This document shows positions 46,395 through 57,050 of a DNA stretch of 64,000 nucleotides, in pieces. The stretch's first letter is position 1. Each line of letters opens with the position of its first letter. Source of the DNA: Volvariella volvacea V23 (lineage: Eukaryota; Basidiomycota; Agaricomycetes; Agaricales; Pluteaceae); contig KB722737.1 in the NCBI GenBank assembly GCA_000349905.1, positions 209,327-273,326 on the forward strand. Reading direction: 5' to 3'. Both the position numbers and the translations under genes were made by a program. Below the pieces are notes generated by a model. The model made no database searches. It had not been told where the DNA came from and saw only the letters and a list, made by a program, of their open reading frames with translations.

Positions 46395-49103
46395 CTATGC
46401 TACCGACACGTCCACGTATGCACTCCTATCCCACCCTAACACCTCACCCTTGCTCGTCACTCCCTGTACATAGAACCTGACCTTATCCAGCGCACCGGAG
46501 GTATCTGCAGGCAAATTCTCTCCAAACACAGCAAACCCAAACGCCTGACCATCCAATCCAGATGTACCGATCCACGTCGAGCCGCTTGGACTCGATGGCG
46601 GAGAAGCCGACGCGAACCTCGTCGCGTAGATATTGCAATACAATAAATCCGGGAACCAAGAATTCGAAGGTTGCAACTTCCACGCGGAGACAGTATCCTC
46701 TGGTCCCACTGCCGAGACGGGCATGGTTGCTGTCTGCCCTTCTGGACCTGGGATGTAGGTCGTTGCTGGTGCCTTGTATCGCGCAGGTCGAATGAACCTC
46801 GATATAGTCGCTGTTGGGTCGGATGGTGACAAGCGAGGAATCAACGCATCTGTTGCAACAGGGAGTGCATTACCAACACCCCAAGTCAGAGTGCCACTCG
46901 GTTTCTTTGCCGATGGGTTGGTCGATGGAGTAAAGTCAGCCCACAGGAGATGCGGTGTGATCACCTCAATACTCGAGGGAAGTGATGCATAAACGTTGAG
47001 CTGGCCGAGAAGCAATGATATATCTGATGAATCCGCAGTCCCAGACGTGGAGATAACGAAACCAATGGCTGTCTGGACCTTTGGTGACCCAGAGATAGCA
47101 CTGGTAGAGAATTGGATGACGAGCTGTCTCCATCCATTTGGTAGCGCGACGGGCCCTGCCTTGGGCGTAACAGTAACATTAGGAGACGTTTGACCGTAAC
47201 GCTTGACAGAAACGGCGACAGAAAAATTGGGGTCGTTGGTTGGCTGCTCGACTTTATACACAATCGAAGCTTCGTAAGTTTTTGAGGGTGTCAATACGAG
47301 GGATTGCACAGGGACCCAGACAGGCTGTGTATCGAGTACGAACGAGAGGTTATGGAACAACCTCACTCGCACGCTACTTCCACCGTTCCAGGCATCGGCC
47401 ATCACAACAGACGACTCGCCATGCGGTAGCGGTGAAGTGCCTGAACCAGAACTCCAGGCTAACGCAGGTGCAGGCCAGAGCAGATCGCCCACCGAAGTCT
47501 GTTTATCCAGGTCCGCCCATCCTTTTGCACTCTGGAAGACTTTGATGCCATTAACGAACCACGCCTGTCCGACACCAGGTGAGAAGTGTGAGTGAAGAGG
47601 TAGGTCAATTGGATCCGGTGATCCAATGACTGGGAAGAACGAAGATACAGGAACAAATGGCCCTTCGTTTCCTGGATTCGATTCAGGGTCTCCAGGTGCT
47701 GGTTCGCCTCCTGTTCCAACCCACAAAGCGTGGTCTTTTCCCCACCAGTAGTCCCAGTTCCAACTAGGGCTAGTTTCATCAATCTCCCATGTCCATCCCG
47801 GCGCAAAGAGGGCAACGCTCAAGTTGTACTGCGCAGGAGCGATATGTGTAAGAGCTTGGTAAATCCCAGGTCCAGCAGGATGGAATGTCCCCCGTCCCCA
47901 AACATCGATACCAATGTACACGTCGTTGACTTGCTTTCGCGCGACCTCTGGCTGGGATAACGGGGCGTTTCCGGTAAGTGTGGGGTCGAGTTTGTTGAAG
48001 TAAGTGACGTTTCCTTTGGGATTAGTCGATGAAGTGGTATAGGGGTACCACTAAAACAGATAAGCAACCCCTCAGAAATTCAGAAATGGGAAGGCCATAC
48101 CCAATAGTTGGTAAACAGGCCCGTTGATGAAAGGAAGAAAGGCAAGTTCAAGGCATTCAAGCGATTCTGATAGTATATATAACCATATGTCACCACGCTG
48201 TCGTACCTATTTCCCCTAAGCGTCAGCACTCATTTATAGCTCAGCGGCACAAGCCACCTACCAAATACTTTCCGCATGCTTTCCAACCTTGGCCTCGAGT
48301 TCGGCCTGCAAAATAGTAAGCCACGCAGCAACTGCCCTGGCTTGATTTCCTCCTTCATCCAGGCTAGTCTCGAAATTCAACAAATAACCATCAAATCCGC
48401 GTTGGTACGCAAGGTCAGCCAAAAGTTTGGCATAACGGTCCGAAAGTGGGAACGACGTCGTAGTGGGAGGACGGCTGGTAGAGTTTGGGTATTTTCCAGT
48501 CACAAGGCGTAGGCAGTCGGCTTCTGAACCGCCTTCAAATATCCTTCGAGAGTGATGAGGGTCAGTATGGTGCAACCTTAGGCAGTTGGAACAACTCACA
48601 GGGTACCAAGCATCTTTGCTCCTTGACGGTGAGCAGCATTAATCCAACCTGGAGGTGGAACTGCTACTCGGTTATGAGAGAAGCTATTTTTCTTAGTCAG
48701 ACAGTGTAACTGCGCACACCAGATGTTTGGGCTCACTATACAAAAGTTTCACAGATCGACCAGTAGTTGAAAGTATATACCAGATCAAATGGGGTCTCTG
48801 TATACCCACCCTACAGCCTCACGATAAGCATTACGCGTGGTTTGAGAGAAGAATCAAGCGACCTTGTAATCATGGCAGACCTAGTAATCGAGATATAAAT
48901 TATCGCTCTGACATGGATGCTTAATGGTCACATACAAGCAATTTTCCGGTGCTGTCTGTTGCAGCGCCATTGGTTCTTGGTATGTACGGCAATACACCTT
49001 CGAGTTTTGGTGGTGGATTGGCCGCCCATGCATCGAGCTCGTCCAAGTTCCTAAAATAAGGCTGTCCTTGAGAAGGAGGTGCCACAGAGCCGATGAGAGG
49101 CAT
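46395..49103 (-). CDS. GH85 endo-beta-N-acetylglucosaminidase (ENGase), paralog 2
   Basis: Same family and exon layout as paralog 1. The start MPLIGSVAPPSQGQPYFRNL is at 49103. Motifs: LEGVLPYIPRTN, VCHDYK, GGYTETPFDLVYTF, FNYWSICETF, VAVPPPGWINAAHRQGAKML, ADLAYQRGFDGYLLNFE (catalytic NFE), WYDSVVTYGYIYYQNRL, VYIGIDVWGRGTFH, LFAPGWTWE, and the end DRSAYVDVSVA near 46395. Introns such as gtatgtgacc...gattactag and gtgagcccaa...aaaaatag give in-frame joins. The catalytic motif differs from paralog 1 (NFE versus NWE), and paralog 1 has an extra Trp/Gly-rich insert in the DHALW region. Both genes look intact, which suggests retained and possibly divergent roles such as cytosolic glycan turnover versus use of external glycans. 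There is no secretion signal to decide this. Confidence 0.88.
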
Positions 49104-50123
49104 TCTTCAGAAATGAAAGATAGGATTCTGGAAGACAAGCACGAGGGGGTGTAAAATGGAAATTTGGAAAACTGGTCCGTATGAATAAATCCAAGAAGCT
49201 ATTTAACCACGCAAAAAACACAGGCCAGAACATTTCAAAGTATACCTCTGCGAAGAGGTGCTACGTCTATCGCGGACCTTTAACATGGCTTAGCGCAATT
49301 GGTTCTGGGGTAATGCGGAGGGCGCTTCACGCAAAAATAACTTGATAGGCGCCTCGACTATTGCGGGATAAGCTCTTTCCCAGCCCCACCAAATGGTTAA
49401 CTTCGCGCTTACCCAGGCTTTGAACTCCAGAAGCCTTGTAGAAGCTACAACTCGAAGGGCAATCGTGTGAAACGGAAGCTTTGAGTTCCTTTCTTGGACT
49501 TGATTTCCTTCAATGTTCTGATCTCGCGCATTCTACTTCTCGAATTCTGCGATAATTATGAGTGAGAGAATACTAAATGCATTGTTAGTGGTCATGCACC
49601 CAACGGACATCAAGGTGGCAAGCATTACCGAGGTCTCTCGGCAACTAGCTATCCATCATACAGGCGGGAGCAAGTCTCGGTCGCAAGTGGATTCATCGCT
49701 TCCTCTGATCCATCGAAATCGCCAATGCTCAAAGCACGAGGGCGAGCTGGTTACGCTCTCCGATCCCAAACATGAAGTATGGCGCAACGGGGCTCATCCG
49801 AAAATAGAAGAATAGCACTTCCAACGGTAAGGAATTTTGTGGGAACGATGATCGCCGCCCACAGATAGATTGGCCCAAGCTTTGATCATCTTGTGTGGCG
49901 GGGTTGGCAAATCCGCTGGGGTAGGTGGGCTAATGGGACGAAAATGGTGTGTAGGGTCGAATGAAATGACTGATAGGGTAACCTGGACGCTGGTCACCGT
50001 AGTTAGAAGAAACCAACCCCTTACACCGGCGTTGCGCACGTCTCTCACTTCGCCTTCCACCATCAACTAAGCAATCTCCTTCTCTACTTGCTAACCCATT
50101 CCCTGAGTTCCTAGACCGTAACT
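49104..50123. other. Intergenic region between ENGase 2 and the G-alpha gene
   Basis: About 1 kb, the upstream regions of two divergent genes. A plus frame at 49558-49815 (MSERILNALLVVMHP) and a minus frame at 49794-50066 were inspected. Neither has a recognisable motif or supporting splice sites. No gene is called. Confidence 0.45.
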
Positions 50124-51598
50124 ATGGGTGTATCGATTTCCATAGAGGCACGCAACGCAAAGGCTCTGTCGGAAGCAATAGACAAGCAGACCGAAAAGGA
50201 TAACAAAGTTTATAAAGGCTTGAAGGAAGTCAATGATCTGCTTCTTGGTACGTGCCTTTCCTTGACCAATGATGCAATACCGTCAGCTCCCTTCTCTAGG
50301 CTTAAGTGATTCAGGAAAGACTACCATCGCTAAGCGATTTAGAATGAACCGTCAGGGGGTCTTTCTCAGGCTGATTTCGTCGAGTACCGGCCAATAATTT
50401 ATAAGAACATAATTGATTCCGCGCAAGAAGTCATCAACTACATGCACAAAGTTGAGCTAAAACCCTCTAATGATGCCAATCAAGCAAGTATTTCGCGCAT
50501 ATATACAGAGATTTTTGTTGTGATCTGGGTGCTGATGTTGTCGTCTAGGCACTAGCACAGAAGATCCTCGATTACTCTGCTGAATCAATCGATACCGTTC
50601 TTTTCTCGCCGGAGATTGTAAAAGCTCTTGATGAACTCCGGAAGGATCCAATCATACTCAAAGTCATGAATGAGTACCAGGTTTCCTTGATGGATAATGC
50701 ACCTTAGTCCGTATCCCAGCTTGCTTCATTTCCTCTGTTTGCTAACGAGGTCCTGCTTTGTAGCTTTTTTAGAGAAGTGACACGGATAGGTGCCCCAGGC
50801 TACATCCCCAATGAGACCGACATCTTGTGGGCAAGACAGAAGGGTACAGGCATCACTGAAACACAGTTCGGGACAAGCGTATTTCCGTGAGTTCCATACT
50901 CTCTGTTTAGGGAATTAGCTTATGAGTATGATTAATAGAATACGCGTGATCGATGTTAACTATCAGCCTTTGGAGCTGAATAAGTGGATTCAGTATTTCC
51001 AGGACGTCACTTCTGTTATTTTCTGCGCGGCATTGAGCGAGTACGATCAAGCGTCGTTGGAGGGGGAATATGGGAAAAAGCAGGTGAGTTCGTGATTTGC
51101 TTTTCGAGGCTGGAACCAACTATAATCCCATATTCATCAGAACCGAATAAACGAATCCATAATTTTATTTGACTCTATCATCAACTCACAGTGCTTGCCA
51201 CAGGCGTCTGTCATTCTACTCCTGAATAAGTTTGACATATTCAAGCGTAAACTACCAAAAGTCAGTCATTCGCTCACAGCCTTACTATATAATTTGAGTC
51301 TAACAACTATTGCTATAGGTACCGCTGGAGAACTATTTCCCAGAATATACAGGCGGAAACAATGTCAACAGCGCCGCGAAACATCTTCTGTGGAAATTTA
51401 TGCAGACGAATAAATCGAAGCTCCAAGTGTACCCACAGTGAGTCAATTCTTCTAGTAGCGCAGTAGTCATAGCTGATCACCCTGATCACCAGTTTCACGA
51501 ACGCGATTAATGACCCCTCTGTCATTCAATTGGCGTGTGCTGCTGTAAAGGAGACGATGTTGCAAAATTCTATGAGGGATACAGTTATTTTAGACTAG
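50124..51598 (+). CDS. Divergent G-protein alpha subunit, one-base frameshift
   Basis: Heterotrimeric G-protein alpha subunit with eight exons. The N-terminus [16 protein letters not shown] keeps the myristoylation Gly-2. The P-loop is GLSDSGKTT instead of the usual GxGESGKST. Switch I keeps [15 protein letters not shown] (Arg and Mg-binding Thr). Switch II reads [12 protein letters not shown] where DVGGQRSERKKW is expected, so both glycines and the Arg are lost. The base-recognition LLNKFD is intact, and the TCAT region is ACAA. The C-terminus is [15 protein letters not shown]. The exons add up to 1079 nt. One base appears to be missing in the G-run 50355-50359: the frame before it ends in MNRQG and the conserved [13 protein letters not shown] follows in another frame. 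Exon 2 ends at a likely GC-AG intron (50484-50548). This is either a recent pseudogene, a sequencing slip, or a divergent active paralog. Confidence 0.8.
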
Positions 51599-51669
51599 CG
51601 TATGCAGTGATTCGCAGTACGCCTTTCTTCTGTTCATCTCTCAGAATCCTTCTTTTCTATCCCACTCTC

Positions 51670-52293
51670 ATGGTCGCTCTGCTTTTCTCGTGGTTTCACC
51701 CATCTCGGCCATCATCATACTTCCCTCTCCCCGTCCTTCCGTCCATGGGGACTATTTCAAACCAGTTCTTTATTGTAACCTGGATGGTAAGTGATAAGAT
51801 AACATAGCACCAGTCTTTGTGTTGATATCCACCTACTTCCCCTCTCCCTGTTCACACCGAAATTTATAGCCATGCTTTGTCGCTGTGTTCATAACTATTT
51901 TCTTTATCCCTTTCCACACTCGCAATGACTTGAAACCGATAATTCTGGATGTCTCAACTGCCATCATCCAGTTTTTGATGTGATATGATGTATGGGGACT
52001 GTCTGCCAGACGAAAAATTCGCCCCACCGAGTAGGCGTAAAGTGAGGATTTGAGTTAGGGTCCATCTCGTGGTGGAAGCCATTTTTCTCGTACTATTGGC
52101 CTGGAATATGTATTGGATTGGTCACCATGAGCACAGCAACCAACAAGTAGCATATGCTTGCATTGGTGGCTTCTCGGTCGCTATGTTCCTAATGTCTTGG
52201 CTTTTTGTTGCGATGCTAGTCGGGCTTGGGCGAGCGGACTCGAAGGTGTTCGATCCCTGCGGTGCACTGATATCAATTAAATGCTTGCATTAG
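51670..52293 (+). pseudogene. Fragments resembling a four-helix membrane protein
   Basis: Not recognised with certainty. Downstream of the G-alpha stop, hydrophobic segments occur in order on the plus strand: MVALLFSWF and ISNQFFIVTWM (51670-51786), PVFVLISTYF after a possible short intron, CFVAVFITIFFIP and VSTAIIQFLM (about 51870-51980), VEAIFLVLLAWNMYWIG (about 52070-52120), and CIGGFSVAMFLMSWLFVAML (about 52160-52220). The second and third segments share one frame but a TAG lies between them, and a TGA follows the third. The four-helix spacing recalls small MARVEL-like proteins, but no signature was seen. It may be a decayed gene or one with introns that could not be placed. Confidence 0.3.
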
Positions 52294-52902
52294 GTTTACA
52301 TTATAATAAATATGTATATGCAGCGCTGAGGATGAAATGTAACAGTATGATCGCATGTCAACATGAAGTTCTCGATGGAATGAGCATTGCTTCCCGGCTT
52401 CTCATGGTACTACAGGGAATTACAAGTTATGACAGACACCGAGGGACTGCCTAGAGATTGTTTACAGGAGTCAATCTACCCAAGGAGTGAGGAATTTGCC
52501 CTGTTCAATTCATTATAGAACACCTGAACAATATCTTATTACTAGTCTGCCACCAATGACCCCTAATCTGGAGTGGTTTATACGACCCATCCCCACGCTC
52601 AGTTATCTCGAGGATAACTACCTGACTCCTGTCACATCGTCTCAAGTCTGTATAAACAGTGAATAGAATGAGGACAACATTTTACAACCTCCGGTATTTC
52701 CAGAATCTCAGAAACACTCAACGCATTATCATTAACGACTTGACGATCTAGATAATACCTCCGTCCTGGTCACAAACATCCGGCCACCATTCGACTAAAT
52801 GATGGCGGGACAATTACCGTCTTCCCCGCGTTCCTATGCTTCTTAGCCCCATCATCAGCAAGCGACATTCCAGCAGTGGCCCTTAATCAGGCAAAAGACT
52901 TA
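52294..52902. other. Intergenic, 3' side of Rna14
   Basis: No gene is seen. AT-rich sequence with an aataaat word near 52307. It separates the membrane-like fragments from the Rna14 stop codon and probably contains the 3' UTR of Rna14. Confidence 0.5.
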
Positions 52903-55900
52903 TCAGTATCTCCGACCACGTCCACCACCAGGTCCCTGGTATGGTCCATAATCTGGAGGTGGTCTTCCAGCTAGAGTGTCCAGAAAAAAGAGAATCACAA
53001 AATAAATCCCAAGAGGTAGACAAGGAGAGAAACTCCAAACTTACCACCCCTTGAAGGTGCAGGCGGTGATTTCGTCCTCGTCGTACTCGGTATCACAGCA
53101 TTCTTGAAAAGATTCATCAAATCATCCGTCCTAAACACTGGTCCTACAAACCCCCCAAAAATGAGCTTCTCAAAGCCACACATGCGTACTAGACTCACCA
53201 TCAAACGACGATGCAGCCGGAAGCTCACTAATAAACCAGGACAAAACCTGAGGCAACGTCGGTCCTCTCCCCTTTTCATCATCTCTGTCGCGACTCGGAA
53301 CCGGCGGTCTATCCCTCTCTCTTTCCCAAGAAGCCGCAGGAGTGGGCGAAACCCCTCTTCTCCCTCTCCCTCCGGGCCCTCCTCCCCCACCAGCACCACC
53401 CCCCCCCAGACTCCCACCTATCTCTCTCCCTCTCCCTGTCTCTATCCCTTCCGCCGGGTCCTCCACCAGTCGGCGACATCCCTCTCATTCGCTTATCGTC
53501 TCTCTTTCTTCCATAATCCGGTGACGGCGGGCGCTTGTGGGATGGACCTGTTGGTATGCCGGTTAGACTCTGCGAAGTTTCTGTTCTTCCTAGTGGCGTT
53601 GATCCGCCAGTGGGACCAGATGTGGAAGCTGAAAGCGGGGTAGAAGCAGCGGCGGCAGCACCGCCATTACTAGGGCTAGGACCGGCACCAGCGTTAGTGG
53701 CGGCAGCAGCAGCCTGACTCTTCCTAGCGAGTGCAAATCCAAGGTCTCTTGACGCAATGGCATCTGTACCAAGGTATATATGCCGTTGCGCAAATCGCTT
53801 GATGGGCGGGTCTGAAAAACCAAGGAGATGAGTGAACGCATAGACGAAGGACCGAATGACACTGTACCTGAAGGGTAAACTTCGGCAATGCGTTTCTCCA
53901 ACTTCTGCGCTGCCTCGAGGTCTCCATATTGGTATTCGTAACGCGCCCAGCGCTCCCACAACGGTCTCGCGCGTTCCGCAGGGAAAGTTCCAATAACGCG
54001 TTCAAACAACGCCCGAGCATCTGAAATCGAATAAGCATAAGCAGTTCAAGAGACAATGAAGCATTTACTCTTTTGATCGTTGACCGATATCAGGAAGCCC
54101 AAGTAACGCAACACAAACTCGATCTCATCCCCGAAACTATCGAGACCTTTCTCAAATATACGACTCGCAACAGATTTATCGTCAGAACAATGGTACTCCA
54201 TCAAAGCTAACGCAAATGCATCAGGAGCACAACTAAGCAGCACGAATCGAATACTTACCGGCAGCCTCATAAACCTCCCAAGGCGTCCAACGATCCTTTC
54301 TCGCTTTTCCGAATATAGCCCTCGATGACTTTACACCCTCGGCCCTCCTACCAAACCTCATATACACGATCCACGCCAACCCAAACTCTGTTCGTCGTTC
54401 AGCCAGCTCTGAAGACTTTGTAGGCTTCTCCTCCGACGTCTGGCTGATGAAAGACCCGCCATTAGACATGGTGTCAATCGTCTGTTCAGGCTTCAAGAGG
54501 GGCTGTGCACCACCATTCGTTGTTGATGCTCCGTTGTTAGGATTCGGTGTGCCTTGTTGCTGCTCAAGTTGTTCCAGCTCAACCCTTTGAACCGCAAGGA
54601 AATTCTCAAATATATTGTGAACTTCAGCATAGTCCTTTTTTGTCTCTTGGGCCTCAGCGTAGGTGAAGGTGAGCAAATAGCTGTTGATGAAGATTACGAC
54701 CTGAAGGCTGCTTGACCAAGGCGTGATAGCTTACCTTGATGGGTTTGCCTCGAGTCCTGCCTTGAGGATTGCGAGGGCTTCGTCGTGTTTTCCAACGCTA
54801 TTGGTCCACACATACGCCATGTACCTTTTCAGATGCAAGGCAAGTGAGCTTCAAGCACAGCAGACTCGGCCTCAACACGCACCATATCTCTGTGTAGTAC
54901 CTCATCCTTATTAGAGCCTTTCTATACACACCCTGGATCCTCGTGATCAGTGTCGGCTTATCCTTCTCTTCCAGTTCCAACGGATTACTCTCTTCCCACT
55001 TAAGGTAGGTCTTCCATCGCCCAACAAGGCTTCGCTCAGCAGCATCAAACGAGGGCAAAGAGGGGAGGTATAACTCATTAGGCGATGATGGCGGAGGTAT
55101 CAGAGCACTCATATGCTGTGTCAGTTGACGAAGTGTCGCGCGGGCCTGCATGTGAGCAGGTGAAAGGTCAGCCATGAACTTCTTGGCTGTTGTGCGATTA
55201 AGATTGGTCTCGAACGTCTCGTACTCTTGCCACAACCGCTCTACGATATCGAGGGGGATCTGAACAGCCCTCTGGTACACTTTTCGCAAGGCGTCCATCT
55301 TCTGCTGTTCCTCCCATATTCCGTTCGTCTGCGCGGGGGTGAGTGTGGGTTTGGATCGAGGCCGAAATGGCAGACGCACCTCTCCTGTCTTGATGAACTG
55401 GATGTACTCGCTCCATATCTCCCCGCTGTCTTTGTCTTGACCCACGTGATTCAACGCGAATTCATACGATTTTCGAACAGTGTCCCGCGTTGCTGGTCCA
55501 GTATTAAGACGACTGAGAAAACGGTGTTGGTATTCAGGTTCAAACTGACTTGGAATCCCATCTCACCGAACATAAGTCAAGTAGAATCTCCACAAATCAA
55601 CGGAGGGTGACGTTCTCAAGAACTTCTTGAAGAGCTCCTCAGCCTCGCCGAATGTACTTGGGTCACTGAGAAAGTGGTTGATATAGTTGATTTGTGCAGT
55701 CGACTGTATATGAAATGAATGAGCCACGACGTGGAATCAAACGGATGTCCAGTCCGGGGAAGGGGCGGTCACACACAGTATTTGGGTATTGCTTCAACAA
55801 CGCATCATAGGCGGCTCGGATTCTGTCAATCTCTCCGCTTGACTCAGCAAGTTCAACAAGTCTTCGCCATCCATCCGGGTCATGGGGTTTCTCTTGAAGT

Positions 55901-56070
55901 TGGGCAAGCTGCTGCTCGTATTCCGACGGGGCTGGGGGGTCCACTTGGATGTCAGACTTCATGGGGCTGCTATTGCTCAGAGATCTGTGTATCTCGTCGG
56001 TCGGCTGGGTCTGGTCAGCAGAATACTCGTTGGGATAATCCACGACCATGTCAGTTGCTGGTTCAGCCAT
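52903..56070 (-). CDS. RNA14: Rna14/CstF-77, mRNA 3'-end processing factor
   Basis: HAT-repeat subunit of cleavage factor IA (CstF-77 in animals) that scaffolds pre-mRNA cleavage and polyadenylation. The start [16 protein letters not shown] is at 56070. HAT-type repeats run through the protein: [135 protein letters not shown] and [21 protein letters not shown] Ser/Gly/Arg-rich tail follows, then the conserved monkeytail-like end [34 protein letters not shown] and [20 protein letters not shown], with TGA at 52903. Introns near 54700, 54250, 53880 and 52990 give in-frame joins. The protein is of usual length plus a long Pro/Ser linker near 53400-53700. Confidence 0.9.
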
Positions 56071-57050
56071 GAGGAAGGACAACACCGCGGCGGCTGGGCG
56101 TACTCGCCCGTCTGCCGCAAATTTAGGCAACCCGAAATTCCCACGGCTTAAGCGCGAGTTGCCACCAAGCCCCCTCTCGTTTGCAATGTTTGTTGCATTC
56201 TGGATTGAATCACAGCAGGCTATCTCTCTGGCTTTATTGTTCTCGCTCTATGCGTGTACGGAAGTGTGCAAATAACATAAAAAGGACTAGGATTAAGGAG
56301 AATGTGCTGATCACTGTATTGAAGCTGTCTGGTGGTGGTCATACTCTTGCTTACCTTCGCACTCGACCATTGCGTACATATATTTTCTTCAGCAAGGATA
56401 CACATTCACGCGATGGTATACAGATCATAGCGACAATAGAAATTCAGCACTCTCAAGGGCAACAAGGAATAACTACGGCGATGAGAATGTGTCGGCTGCC
56501 CCGCAGCTTTTCCGAACTCGCGAATAACGTGAGTGCTCCATCCCCTTTGGGGTACCTCAGATTTGACCTCCCTCAGCGTACACAGTAGGTGCAAGCAGTC
56601 AATGCCCGCGTCATATAGCCTGCAAGTAATCTGACATGCATGAGTTCGTGTGACTTCAATCCAGAATAATCCCTGCCCTAATCCAAGTGATTGTCGAACC
56701 AAGCCTCACGAATGCCCTTCCCTGGGCTGAGCAGTTCTCAAGCGGTGCATCTACACAGCAGGAAAATCAGGCTGGTTTTCTCAGAATCAGGAAAGCACAT
56801 TAAATGTTTTGTCAACTGAATTGAAAAACGGGTCATAATTCATGGTTTGCACCTGCTTTTGACCTGATTCCTCTCCAGATATTCTTTTCTCCCTGCTGTG
56901 CTATCATTTTACAACTCTCTATAATTCGGGCCGAATACTGCACGCAGGGACGAGGAAGGCGATAGCCACCTGCTGTAGTCCTTGATCTTGTCACCCTCCT
57001 GATCTTTATCTAAACGCCGCCTCGACCCCAAACTTCGCGATCCCACTCAG
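56071..57050. other. Intergenic region upstream of Rna14
   Basis: About 980 bp between Rna14 and the decayed EF-hand gene. A 135-codon frame (56181-56588 +) has no recognisable features. The promoters of both flanking genes should lie here. A possible tRNA-like ttggttcgac word near 56690 was checked and does not form a T-arm. Confidence 0.45.

Noticed and set aside
56640..56720. tRNA-like ttggttcgac word on the minus strand
   Set aside because: The flanking bases do not pair into a T-arm and no anticodon or acceptor stem can be drawn. No other tRNA was found.
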